From assembly GCF_003258295.1 (NCBI RefSeq), contig NZ_QKYN01000082.1, positions 1-64,000 on the forward strand: DNA of 64,000 bases, read 5' to 3'. The translations under genes were made by a program, and so were the position numbers. How positions within the stretch are numbered: position 1 is the first letter of the stretch; each line of letters begins with the position of its first letter. This document shows, piece after piece, positions 44,066-53,227 of this stretch. The stretch comes from Streptacidiphilus pinicola. Its GTDB lineage: Bacteria; Actinomycetota; Actinomycetes; Streptomycetales; Streptomycetaceae. The notes under the pieces were generated by a model that was not told where the DNA came from, ran no database searches, and was given only the letters and a program-made list of their open reading frames with translations.

Positions 44066-44908
44066 GTGCTCGACCTCGCCCCCGTCCTGCTCTCCGCGGG
44101 CGACGCGGCCGTGACGCTCCTGCCCGGGGCGGGGGGCCGGCTCGGCAGCCTGTGCCTGGGCGGTACGGAGCTGCTGCGTACCTCGCAGGACGTCGCGGAT
44201 CCCAACGGTGACGTCTTCGGATACGGCTCGTTCCCGATGGCGCCGTGGGCGGGCCGGCTGGAGCGGGGGCGGTTCAACAACGGGCCGGTCCGGCACCAGC
44301 TGCCGCTCGACCTGGTGCCGCACGCCGCCCACGGCACCGCGTTGCGCGGACGCTGGCGCGTCGCGACCGCGCCCGCCGCGACGGACGAGGGCGTGAGCGC
44401 GGCCCTCGTCCACGAACTCGCGGAGCCCTGGCCCTACCCGGGCCGGGTGACCCAGCTGTTCGAGCTGACGCCGGAGCAGCTGAGGATCACGATCTCGGTG
44501 GAGGCGCTGCGGGACTCCTTCCCGGCGCAGGCGGGCTGGCACCCGTGGTTCCGCAAGCGGCTGCGCGCCGACGGACCGCAGGCCGCGCTGGACTTCGCGC
44601 CCGCCTGGCAGGAGGAGCGCGGCGCGGACTACCTGCCGACGGGCCGCCGCATCGACCCGGCCCCGGGGCCCTGGGACGACTGCTTCGCCTTCCCGGACGG
44701 GGTCGAGGCCACGCTGACCTGGGGCGACGAGCTCGCCCTGCGGATCACCAGCGACTGCCCCTGGGCGGTGGTCTTCGACCACCAGGCCGACGCCCTCTGC
44801 GTCGAACCGCAGTCGGGCCCCCCGAACGGCCTCAACACCGCCCCCCACCTGGTCACCCCGATCGAACCTCTCGAGGTCACCACGACCTGGTCGTGGCGCC
44901 GCGGCTGA
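44066..44908 (+). CDS. Aldose 1-epimerase family protein
   Basis: A 280-residue beta-sandwich enzyme that interconverts alpha and beta sugar anomers. It shows G-F-P-M-A-P-W-like (G-S-F-P-M-A-P-W-A-G-R), H-G-T-A near 91-94 (His), G-W-H-P-W-F near 161-166 (His) and a late E-P-Q-S-G-P-P-N (Glu), the usual mutarotase residues. GTG 44066 has GGAAGGA upstream. It is followed by pyrE after 24 bases. The sugar is not specified; members of this subgroup often act on phosphorylated sugars. Confidence 0.87.
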   Translation: MLDLAPVLLSAGDAAVTLLPGAGGRLGSLCLGGTELLRTSQDVADPNGDVFGYGSFPMAPWAGRLERGRFNNGPVRHQLPLDLVPHAAHGTALRGRWRVATAPAATDEGVSAALVHELAEPWPYPGRVTQLFELTPEQLRITISVEALRDSFPAQAGWHPWFRKRLRADGPQAALDFAPAWQEERGADYLPTGRRIDPAPGPWDDCFAFPDGVEATLTWGDELALRITSDCPWAVVFDHQADALCVEPQSGPPNGLNTAPHLVTPIEPLEVTTTWSWRRG

Positions 44909-44932
44909 GCTCCGCAGCTAAGCTGGAGCCTC

Positions 44933-45469
44933 ATGAGCACTACGCGTGACGCGCTTCTCGAAGAGATCAAGACCAAGGCCGTCGTCCACGGCAAAGTCAT
45001 CCTCTCGTCCGGCCTGGAGTCGGACTACTACGTCGACCTTCGCCGCGTGACGCTGGACGGCGTGGCCGCCCCGCTCGTCGGCCAGGTCATGCTCGACCTC
45101 ACCAAGGACCTCGACTTCGACGCCGTCGGCGGGCTCACGCTCGGCGCGGACCCGGTCGCCACCGCGATGCTGCACGCCTCCGCGGCGCGCGGGCAGCGCC
45201 TGGACGCCTTCGTGGTGCGCAAGGCCCAGAAGGCGCACGGCATGCAGCGCCGGATCGAGGGCACGGACGTGAAGGGCCGCCGGGTCCTGGTCGTCGAGGA
45301 CACCTCCACCACCGGCGGCTCGCCGCTCACCGCCGTCGAGGCGGTGCGTGAGGCGGGCGGCGAGGTCGTCGCCGTCGCCACCATCGTCGAGCGCAGCGCC
45401 GCGCAGGCGATCGCCGACGCGGGCCTGCCCTACCTCTTCGCCTACGAGCTGAGCGACCTCGGCCTGTAG
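44933..45469 (+). CDS. pyrE: Orotate phosphoribosyltransferase
   Basis: A 178-residue enzyme that makes orotidine 5'-phosphate from orotate and PRPP in pyrimidine synthesis. The PRPP loop R-V-L-V-V-E-D-T-S-T-T-G-G-S (about 120-133) is intact, and V-V-R-K-A-Q-K-A-H-G near 96-105 is the flexible loop with catalytic Lys and His. ATG 44933 has GGAG close by as well as a TAAGCT hexamer eight bases upstream. Placed near fba and purA as in other streptomycetes. Confidence 0.95.
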   Translation: MSTTRDALLEEIKTKAVVHGKVILSSGLESDYYVDLRRVTLDGVAAPLVGQVMLDLTKDLDFDAVGGLTLGADPVATAMLHASAARGQRLDAFVVRKAQKAHGMQRRIEGTDVKGRRVLVVEDTSTTGGSPLTAVEAVREAGGEVVAVATIVERSAAQAIADAGLPYLFAYELSDLGL

Positions 45470-45491
45470 GCGCATTCGTCGCGCGAGGGCG

Positions 45492-46232
45492 TCACCGCTT
45501 GCGGTGGCGTCCTCCGCGGCCCGCGGCCTGCGCGGGCGGGACCGCGGACGGTCCGTCGGCCAGCGCCGTCCCGCCGCCCTGGCCGCCCTCGCGGCGACCG
45601 CGCACCACCTCGATGATGATCGGGATCACCGAGAGCAGCACGATCAGGCCCACCGCCGGGATCAGGTACTTGTCGATCACCGGAGCCATCGACGAGCCGA
45701 ACTTGTAGCCGATCAGCAGCATGGCCTCGGTCCACACCAGGCCGCCGACGGCGTTCCAGACCAGGAAGGTGCGGGCCGGCATCTCCAGGGTCCCCGCCAC
45801 CGGGTTCAGGAAGGTGCGCACCACCGGCACGAAGCGGGCCATGACCACGGCCTTCGCCGGGCCGAAGCGGTTGAAGTACTGCTCCGCCTTGACCACGTGG
45901 TCCCGCTTGAACAGCTTCGAGTTCGGCCGGTCGAACATCCGCGAGCCGACCTTCACGCCCAGCAGGTGGCCCAGCTGCGCGCCCGCGATCGCGCAGATCG
46001 GCGCGCCGACGAGCAGCGTCCCGATCGACATCTGGGTGCCGAGCAGCGCCTTGCCCGCGCCGGACGCGGCGACGCCGCCGAGGATCAGCAGCGAGTCGCC
46101 GGGCAGGAAGAAGCCGATCAGCAGGCCCGTCTCGGCGAAGACGATCGCGAGCAGTCCGTACGCACCGACCTGAGCGATCAGGGCCTTCGCGTCCAGCAGG
46201 GTGCTCAGGTTGAGCGCGAGGTTCTGGGTCAC
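45492..46232 (-). CDS. DedA family membrane protein
   Basis: A 246-residue integral membrane protein with the DedA (SNARE-associated/VTT) signature: E-T-G-L-L-I-G-F-F-L-P-G-D near 35-47 and a second re-entrant segment F-V-P-V-V-R-T-F-L-N-P-V-A-G near 131-144 with the conserved Arg. DedA proteins move or flip undecaprenyl phosphate or phospholipids and affect membrane potential. The C-terminus is a long basic Gly/Arg-rich tail. GTG 46232 lies six bases after TACTCT, pointing to a leaderless transcript. It is convergent with pyrE and divergent from fba. Confidence 0.9.
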   Translation of the reverse strand: MTQNLALNLSTLLDAKALIAQVGAYGLLAIVFAETGLLIGFFLPGDSLLILGGVAASGAGKALLGTQMSIGTLLVGAPICAIAGAQLGHLLGVKVGSRMFDRPNSKLFKRDHVVKAEQYFNRFGPAKAVVMARFVPVVRTFLNPVAGTLEMPARTFLVWNAVGGLVWTEAMLLIGYKFGSSMAPVIDKYLIPAVGLIVLLSVIPIIIEVVRGRREGGQGGGTALADGPSAVPPAQAAGRGGRHRKR

Positions 46233-46238
46233 CCGCGC

Positions 46239-46244
46239 AGAGTA
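46239..46244 (-). promoter_or_regulatory. Candidate -10 (TACTCT) for dedA
   Basis: On the minus strand TACTCT is followed by GCGCGG and the GTG at 46232. Confidence 0.5.
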
Positions 46245-46296
46245 GCGGTCGTGGGTGACCGCACGTTGTCCCGCCCGGCACCGCGGGAAGTCCGGA

Positions 46297-46314
46297 GGGG
46301 GACCTAGGTCCCCC
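46297..46314. promoter_or_regulatory. 18-bp perfect palindrome between dedA and fba
   Basis: GGGGGACC-TA-GGTCCCCC is its own complement over 18 bases. It lies in the shared promoter region, 52 bases from the dedA -10-like element and about 130 bases before fba. Confidence 0.5.
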
Positions 46315-46447
46315 CGTGACCTGCCGAGCGAGGGGATGAAGGGGTTGCACCGCAGTGCGAGAATGGCGCACGGTGCCCGGTCGACGAAGTCCGGCGTCAG
46401 CACCTTCACCCCATGGTTGGACGCCCACCCCGACAGGAGCGGTTCGC

Positions 46448-47470
46448 ATGCCTATCGCAACGCCCGAGGTCTACAACGAGATGCTGGACCGGGCCAAGGC
46501 AGGCAAGTTCGCCTACCCCGCGATCAACGTCACCTCCTCGCAGACCCTGCACGCGGCCCTGCGCGGCTTCGCCGAGGCCGAGAGCGACGGCATCGTTCAG
46601 ATCTCGACCGGCGGCGCCGAGTTCCTGGGCGGTCAGTACAGCAAGGACATGGTGACGGGCGCGGTGGCCCTCGCCGAGTTCGCGTACATCGTGGCCGCGA
46701 AGTACGACGTCAACATCGCCCTGCACACCGACCACTGCCCCAAGGACAAGCTGGACGGCTACGTCCGCCCGCTGCTGGCGATCTCCGCCGAGCGCGTGGC
46801 CCGCGGCGAGAACCCGCTCTTCCAGTCGCACATGTGGGACGGCTCCGCCGAGACCCTGAACGACAACCTGGCCATCGCCGAGGAGCTGCTGGCCCAGGCC
46901 CGCGCCGCCAAGATCATCCTCGAGGTCGAGATCACCCCGACCGGCGGCGAGGAGGACGGCGTCTCCCACGAGATCAACGACTCCCTCTACACCACGGTCA
47001 ACGACGCGGTGCGCACCGCCGAGGCCCTGGGTCTGGGCGAGAAGGGCCGCTACCTGCTGGCCGCCTCCTTCGGCAACGTGCACGGCGTCTACAAGCCGGG
47101 CAACGTCGTCCTCAAGCCGGAGCTGCTGCGCGAGCTGCAGGACGCGATCGGCAAGCAGTACGGCAAGACCGAGCCGTTCGACTTCGTCTTCCACGGCGGC
47201 TCCGGCTCGAGCGTCGAGGAGATCGAGACCGCGCTGGAGAACGGCGTCGTCAAGATGAACCTGGACACCGACACCCAGTACGCCTTCACCCGCCCGGTCG
47301 TGGACCACATGTTCCGCAACTACGACGGCGTGCTGAAGGTCGACGGCGAGGTCGGCAAGAAGAACACCTACGACCCGCGCACCTGGGGCAAGCTGGCCGA
47401 GGCGGGCATGGCCGCCCGCGTGCTGGAGGCCGCCAAGCAGCTGCGCTCGGCGGGCAACAAGCTGAAGTAG
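46448..47470 (+). CDS. fba: Class II fructose-bisphosphate aldolase
   Basis: A 340-residue zinc aldolase of glycolysis and gluconeogenesis. Metal ligands are seen in A-L-H-T-D-H-C near 90-96 and in the N-V-H-G-V-Y and V-F-H-G-G-S-G-S segments (about 216 and 256), with N-L-D-T-D-T-Q near 276 for phosphate binding. The length and ending match the actinobacterial class II enzyme. ATG 46448 has AGGAG upstream. A 17-bp terminator follows, and DUF3151 converges on it, an arrangement familiar from streptomycetes. Confidence 0.96.
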   Translation: MPIATPEVYNEMLDRAKAGKFAYPAINVTSSQTLHAALRGFAEAESDGIVQISTGGAEFLGGQYSKDMVTGAVALAEFAYIVAAKYDVNIALHTDHCPKDKLDGYVRPLLAISAERVARGENPLFQSHMWDGSAETLNDNLAIAEELLAQARAAKIILEVEITPTGGEEDGVSHEINDSLYTTVNDAVRTAEALGLGEKGRYLLAASFGNVHGVYKPGNVVLKPELLRELQDAIGKQYGKTEPFDFVFHGGSGSSVEEIETALENGVVKMNLDTDTQYAFTRPVVDHMFRNYDGVLKVDGEVGKKNTYDPRTWGKLAEAGMAARVLEAAKQLRSAGNKLK

Positions 47471-47479
47471 GTCATGTAT

Positions 47480-47516
47480 GAGGGCCCCGGAACCGCTCGG
47501 CGGTTCCGGGGCCCTC
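47480..47516. terminator. Bidirectional hairpin terminator after fba
   Basis: A perfect 17-bp stem (GAGGGCCCCGGAACCGC with its complement) with a TCG loop between the convergent fba and DUF3151 genes. Confidence 0.93.
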
Positions 47517-47536
47517 GTCTTCGTTCTGCTGACCGT

Positions 47537-47956
47537 CTACTGCTTCAGCTCGGTGTAGGCCTCGGGGCTGCTGTCCTTGAGGAAGGCCCAGCAGCGGGCC
47601 GCCTCGTCGGTCTCGCCGATGGAGTCGGCGGCGCGGGCCAGCGCGGCCAGGCAGCGCAGGAAGCCGCGGTTGCCCCGGTGGTCCCACGGGATCGGCCCGT
47701 GGCCCTTCCAGCCGGCACGACGCAGCTGGTCCAGGCCCCGGTGGTAGCCCGTGCGCGCGTAGGCGTACGACTCGACCACGCGACCCGCGGCGAAGGACTC
47801 GTCCGCCAGCTGGGCCCAGGCCAGGGAGAAGGTCGGGTGCGCCGCCGCGATCTGCGCGGGGGACGCGGACTGCTCGGCCATCTGCTGGTACGGCTGCTCG
47901 TCCTCGGGCAGGAGCGTCGGCTCCGGGCCACCGAGCAGGTTCTCGTGAATGGACAT
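47537..47956 (-). CDS. DUF3151 family protein
   Basis: A 139-residue cytoplasmic, all-helical protein starting S-I-H-E-N-L-L-G-G-P-E-P-T-L-L-P, the recognisable opening of DUF3151. Helices around W-A-Q-L-A-D-E-S and Y-A-Y-A-R-T-G-Y-H-R-G-L-D resemble a tetratricopeptide-like pair. No function is known; its constant position beside fba in streptomycetes suggests a link to central metabolism. ATG 47956 is chosen by homology. It is divergent from the secreted Cys-repeat protein. Confidence 0.85.
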   Translation of the reverse strand: MSIHENLLGGPEPTLLPEDEQPYQQMAEQSASPAQIAAAHPTFSLAWAQLADESFAAGRVVESYAYARTGYHRGLDQLRRAGWKGHGPIPWDHRGNRGFLRCLAALARAADSIGETDEAARCWAFLKDSSPEAYTELKQ

Positions 47957-48112
47957 GGCTGCCAGTCTGCCATTGCGGCGTTTCGGGGGGCAGCGCCGTG
48001 TTCCTCGGATGTCACGGTTAGACGACAGCGGGGCCCCGGGCGGAACTCGTTCGCCCCCGGATGGCATCGTTCCGTGCAGCAAAGCATCGGTGCACGTCGC
48101 AGGGGGACGATC

Positions 48113-49189
48113 GTGGGCAGAGCAACCGCTCTCCTGGCCGCATTCTGTCTGTTCGCCGCAGGAGTGTGGGCCGTCGCGACGACCGCGTGGGCCGTTCCGG
48201 TGGCCGTGGCGTCCGCGCCGCCCACGACCACCGGGCCCTCGCCGACGCCCTCGGTCCCGGCCACGCCCGCGCTGTGGACCCAGAGCACCCTGCGCACCCA
48301 CCTCGTCGCGGAGCTGAACCGCACCGACCCCGGCGTCGCCCTCGACGACCTGGAGCACATCACCGAGGTCCAACCGCAGGTCAGCCGGTTCTGTCACCCC
48401 GTCGCGCACGACCTCGGGCATGCGGCGCTGAAGAAGTACGGCAGCTTCAGCAAGGCTGCCGCCTTCCGCAACGACGTCTGCGGCTCCGGCTACCTGCACG
48501 GCATCGTCGAGGAGACGCTGGCCCAGAGCCCCGACCCGGTGGCCGCCGTCACCACCCTGTGCGCGCCACAGCTGGCGGCCTCGTGCATCCACGGCATCGG
48601 GCACGGCGCGATGTTCGTCTCGCATCTGGACGTGTCGAAGGCGGAGCGGCTCTGCGACCGCTTCGGGCAGACCTACCAGGTGGTGGCCTGCTCGGAGGGT
48701 GTCTTCATGCAGCTCTTCGAGCCCGACGAGGACGACCCCGCGGCCCTGGCGCAGCTCCCCGCGCAGCGCCTGGCGGCGGAGCCGCTGTACCCCTGCCCGG
48801 AGCAGCCGTCGGTCTTCCAGTCCGCCTGCTACTTCTACGCCCCGATCTACTACCTGCAGACGCACGACTACGTGAACCACCCGGCGAGCTTCGTCCAGGC
48901 GCTGAGCTGGTGTCTGAACGCGCCCACCGCGGGCGGACAGCAGTCCTGCACCCGGGGGACGGGCTCGCGGCTGATGAAGTACAACATCGACCGGCCCGGG
49001 TGGACGGCCGCCCAGTGCGAGGCGGCGCCGCAGCCGTGGCAGCGACCGGCCTGTGTGGGCGGCATGGTCAGCTACTGGAACGTCAACTTCCACGACAAGT
49101 CCGCCCGGACGAAGCTCTGCCCGCAGCTCGACGGCGCGGCGGCGGTCGCGTGCCGGTCCGCCTCCGGTGGCAGCACTTCGGCGGACTGA
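48113..49189 (+). CDS. Secreted tandem Cys-pair/His repeat protein of unknown function
   Basis: A 358-residue exported protein. GTG 48113 has AGGGGGACG upstream; the signal peptide covers about 1-35 and a Thr/Pro-rich linker reaches about 53. The mature part contains at least six modules of the form helix-Cys-x(7-11)-Cys-x-x-Gly: C150/C158, C181/C193, C228/C239, C267/C279, C302/C314, C336/C347. Early His motifs C94-H-P-V-A-H-D-L-G-H103, Y-L-H-G near 127-130 and C158-I-H-G-I-G-H-G165 suggest metal or heme binding. Spacing implies one disulfide per module in a helical solenoid. I do not recognise a named family. It probably forms an operon with the DoxX-Rieske gene 46 bases downstream. Confidence 0.72.
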   Translation: MGRATALLAAFCLFAAGVWAVATTAWAVPVAVASAPPTTTGPSPTPSVPATPALWTQSTLRTHLVAELNRTDPGVALDDLEHITEVQPQVSRFCHPVAHDLGHAALKKYGSFSKAAAFRNDVCGSGYLHGIVEETLAQSPDPVAAVTTLCAPQLAASCIHGIGHGAMFVSHLDVSKAERLCDRFGQTYQVVACSEGVFMQLFEPDEDDPAALAQLPAQRLAAEPLYPCPEQPSVFQSACYFYAPIYYLQTHDYVNHPASFVQALSWCLNAPTAGGQQSCTRGTGSRLMKYNIDRPGWTAAQCEAAPQPWQRPACVGGMVSYWNVNFHDKSARTKLCPQLDGAAAVACRSASGGSTSAD

Positions 49190-49235
49190 GCGCCGTTCAC
49201 CGCCTGACGAACACGAACCCTGGACGACCTCGACC

Positions 49236-50225
49236 ATGACGATGACGCTCCCCACCGACTCCCTGCGCCGCCAGGCGCTGCTGCCGCTGCGACTCTTTCT
49301 CGGCGTGACCTTCTGCTACGCCGGTCTGGTCAAGCTGGGCGACCCGCACTACCTGGCCGGGGCCGGGGATCCCGCCTCGTACCTGTCCCAGCTCCAGGCC
49401 GCGCTCGCCCAGCACAGCCCCGCCGCGCCGCTGCTGCGCCTGGCCCGCCACGCTCCGACGGTGACCGGCACCGCTCTCGCCTTCGGCGAGCTCGCGGTCG
49501 GCCTGGGCACCCTCCTCGGGCTCTTCGGCCGGATGGCGGCGGCCGGCGGTGCGGTGCTCAGCCTGACCCTCTTTCTGACGGTCAGTTGGCGGACGTATCC
49601 GTACTTCCTCGGCAACGACCTGGCGTATCTCGCGGCCTGGACCCCGCTGCTCCTCGCCGGGACGCCCTCGCTCTCGCTCGACGCCTGGCTGGGGGCCCGC
49701 CGTTCGGGCCGGCTCGCGAGCGGCGAGAGCAGGCGGCGCGCGGTGCTCGAGACCGGGACCGCCGTCCTCGCCGTGGTCGGCGGCGGGCTGCTCGCGGGGG
49801 CGCTGACCGCACGGTCCCGGGGGCCGGTGACGGGCGCCGCCGCACCGACGGGCGGGCAGCCGGGCGGGCCAGGGGGTGGGCCGTCGGGCGGTCCCTCGGG
49901 AGGCGGGACGGCCACGGGTGTGAGCGTCGCGGTCTCGAAGGTCCCGGTCGGCGGCGCGGTGCAGCTCAGCGCGCCCGGCAGCGGCGATCCGATCTTCGTG
50001 GTCCAGCCGAAGCCGGGTACCTTCTGCGCCTTCTCCGGCGCGTGCACGCACGCCGGATGCACGGTCCTGCCACCGAAGGACGGTGCCTTCGTCTGCCCCT
50101 GCCACGACTCCGCGTTCGACGCCGCGACCGGTGCGGTCCTGCGCGGCCCGGCCACGCAGGCGCTGCCGCGCCATGCCGTCACGCGGTCCGGCACGGACCT
50201 CCGGGTCGCCGGGAAGCCGGAGTAG
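49236..50225 (+). CDS. DoxX-type membrane protein fused to an exported Rieske [2Fe-2S] domain
   Basis: A 329-residue fusion. Residues 1-150 hold four hydrophobic helices of the DoxX/DoxD family (quinone-linked oxidation). Residues 165-190 read S-R-R-R-A-V-L then a hydrophobic stretch, a Tat-like internal signal anchor. After a Gly/Pro linker (200-225), residues 228-329 form a Rieske domain with C270-T-H272 and C287-P-C289-H290 as cluster ligands and C275/C289 for the usual disulfide. Electrons would pass between the membrane quinone pool and an extracytoplasmic partner, perhaps the Cys/His repeat protein encoded just upstream. ATG 49236 is used; ATG 49242 is equivalent. Confidence 0.85.
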   Translation: MTMTLPTDSLRRQALLPLRLFLGVTFCYAGLVKLGDPHYLAGAGDPASYLSQLQAALAQHSPAAPLLRLARHAPTVTGTALAFGELAVGLGTLLGLFGRMAAAGGAVLSLTLFLTVSWRTYPYFLGNDLAYLAAWTPLLLAGTPSLSLDAWLGARRSGRLASGESRRRAVLETGTAVLAVVGGGLLAGALTARSRGPVTGAAAPTGGQPGGPGGGPSGGPSGGGTATGVSVAVSKVPVGGAVQLSAPGSGDPIFVVQPKPGTFCAFSGACTHAGCTVLPPKDGAFVCPCHDSAFDAATGAVLRGPATQALPRHAVTRSGTDLRVAGKPE

Positions 50226-50291
50226 GGCCGGAGCGGGAAGCGGAGTAAGACCGGGAGCGGGACGCCGGGGTGGGGCCGGGAGCCGCGGCGA

Positions 50292-51086
50292 CTACGGCCG
50301 GTGCGGCACCCGCAGGGACCAGGCGGCCGGTTCCACCGTCCAGGTGCGCTCGCGGACCGGCGCGCTCAGGGTGTGGTCCGCCTCGTAGGTGAAGAGCGAG
50401 CCGCCCACCGTGACCCGGCGGGCCTGGACCGGGACGCAGGCGTCGATGCGCAGCTCCGCCGCGCCGTCGTGGCTGCGGAGCGCCAGTGCGCGCAGCGGGT
50501 GCGAGGGATCGGCCAGCACCTGTCCGTCCGCCTCCACCCGGAGTTGTTGCGGTGCGGGGAGCGGCCGTGACAGCGCCCGGACGACCAGTCCGGCGAGATC
50601 TGTCCACCAGGTGGACGGAGCTCTGTTCGCCCTGGGCGAACGCTGCGCGGGGATGCGGACGCCGCCGAGAACCACCCCGCCACCGTCGTCGACGAGCAGA
50701 TCGAGCGGGCGGTCCGCGCCGCGGACGACGGCGCGCGCGGCCTGGACGGGGCGCACCTCCGCGCCGAGCGCGCGGGCCAGTTCGGTGCGCGGTCCGCGGC
50801 CGACCGGGATCACCGCGACGGGGGCTTCGTCCAGTGTGGCCTGCTGATGCAGAAGTTGAACCACCTGTTGCAGATAGCGGTCGTCGCCGATAACAACCGG
50901 TCGCCTGCGGCCGCGCCGGGCCAGCAGTCGATCAAGATCGGACAGGTTCTCCGGCACCGCCGTCTTCATCGTCAGGGCAGCGCCGAGCACGTCCTTGGCG
51001 ACCCGTACCGACTCGCCGTCCAGGGCCAGCGCCGCAGGGGAGACCAGGACCAACACGGGCTCGCCCGCCGAACGCTCAGCCGACAC
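50292..51086 (-). CDS. Diacylglycerol-kinase-fold protein with degenerate nucleotide motif
   Basis: A 264-residue protein with the DAG/sphingosine kinase layout: an N-terminal alpha-beta domain ending in A-V-I-P-V-G-R-G-P-R-T-E-L-A-R-A-L-G near 93-110, which aligns with the P-x-G-T-x-N-D-L-A-R segment, and a C-terminal beta domain. The preceding GGDGT loop is replaced by V-V-I-G-D-D-R-Y, and the N-D of the second motif by R-T-E. It may therefore be inactive or use another substrate. The GTG start at 51086 is used. It is divergent from purA. Confidence 0.7.
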   Translation of the reverse strand: MSAERSAGEPVLVLVSPAALALDGESVRVAKDVLGAALTMKTAVPENLSDLDRLLARRGRRRPVVIGDDRYLQQVVQLLHQQATLDEAPVAVIPVGRGPRTELARALGAEVRPVQAARAVVRGADRPLDLLVDDGGGVVLGGVRIPAQRSPRANRAPSTWWTDLAGLVVRALSRPLPAPQQLRVEADGQVLADPSHPLRALALRSHDGAAELRIDACVPVQARRVTVGGSLFTYEADHTLSAPVRERTWTVEPAAWSLRVPHRP

Positions 51087-51103
51087 CGTGGTCCTTCCTC
51101 GGG

Positions 51104-51109
51104 TAATCT
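51104..51109 (+). promoter_or_regulatory. Candidate -10 (TAATCT) of purA
   Basis: TAATCT lies about 12 bases before a hairpin, so transcription should begin near 51116 and give a 5' leader of about 100 bases. Confidence 0.45.
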
Positions 51110-51119
51110 CTCGGTGTAA

Positions 51120-52502
<1,383 letters not shown>

Positions 52503-52519
52503 CAGCTTCTTCCGAACTG

Positions 52520-52548
52520 GCCCCCGCCCTTCCGGACGGGGGCTTTTT
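52520..52548 (+). terminator. Rho-independent terminator after purA
   Basis: GCCCCCGCCC and GGACGGGGGC pair with one mismatch around a TTCC loop, followed by TTTTT. It is one of the few hairpins here with a true T-run. Confidence 0.92.
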
Positions 52549-52562
52549 CGCGCCCGGAGACA

Positions 52563-52612
52563 TTGTACTAATGCAGATATTCATTGCTTCTAGTGCAAAG
52601 TGCGGCTATGTT
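52563..52612 (+). promoter_or_regulatory. Promoter and inverted repeat of the GNAT operon
   Basis: TTGCTT (52584-52589), 17 bases, then TATGTT (52607-52612), six bases before the ATG. TTGTACTA (52563-52570) and TAGTGCAA (52591-52598) form an inverted repeat matching at 7 of 8 positions around the -35. The stretch is AT-rich for this genome. Confidence 0.6.
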
Positions 52613-52618
52613 TCGAAC

Positions 52619-53215
52619 ATGACCTCGAAGACCCCGCTTCCTGTCGTGCTCACCGGACGCCACGTCCGGCTGGAGCCGCTCACCCTCGACCACGTGCCCG
52701 CGCTGTGGGAGGCGCTGGAGCCCGACGCGTCGGAGGTCTTCCGCTGGATCCGCCCGGCGCCCCGCAGCGCCGAGGAGCTGGCCGAGTACGCCGACGTCCT
52801 GCTGCACGGCCCGAAGCGGTTCGTGGCCTTCGCCGTCGTCGACCTGGCGACGGGGCGGCCCGTGGGCTGGACCACCTTTCTGGACATCCAGGAGCAGGAC
52901 GAGCGCCTGGAGATCGGCTGGACCTGGTACGCCCGCTCCCACTGGCGCACCGCCGCCAACACCGAGGCCAAGCTGCTGCTGCTCACCCACGCCTTCGAGG
53001 AGCTCGGCTACGGCCGGGTGCAGTGGAAGACGGACATCAACAACGAGCGCTCGCAGGCCGCCATCGCCCGTCTCGGCGCGCAGCGCGAGGGCGTGCTCCG
53101 CCGCCAGGTGCAGCGTGGTGACGGCAGTTGGCGCGACAGCGTCTACTTCGGCATGAACATCGACGAGTGGCCGGAGGCCAAGCAGCGGCTGGCCGACCGA
53201 CTGGCGCAGGGCTGA
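52619..53215 (+). CDS. GNAT family N-acetyltransferase
   Basis: A 198-residue RimJ-type acetyltransferase. It starts with L-T-G-R-H-V-R-L-E-P-L, has E-I-G-W-T-W-Y at about 99-105, a degenerate acetyl-CoA loop around W-R-T-A-A-N-T-E-A-K and the T-D-I-N-N-E-R-S-Q-A-A-I-A-R-L-G-A segment typical of the family. The substrate is unknown. The ATG at 52619 fits a leaderless transcript with a good promoter. The next GNAT gene follows after 12 bases with its own ribosome site, so the two form an operon. Confidence 0.87.
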   Translation: MTSKTPLPVVLTGRHVRLEPLTLDHVPALWEALEPDASEVFRWIRPAPRSAEELAEYADVLLHGPKRFVAFAVVDLATGRPVGWTTFLDIQEQDERLEIGWTWYARSHWRTAANTEAKLLLLTHAFEELGYGRVQWKTDINNERSQAAIARLGAQREGVLRRQVQRGDGSWRDSVYFGMNIDEWPEAKQRLADRLAQG

Positions 53216-53227
53216 AAGGGCATCATC

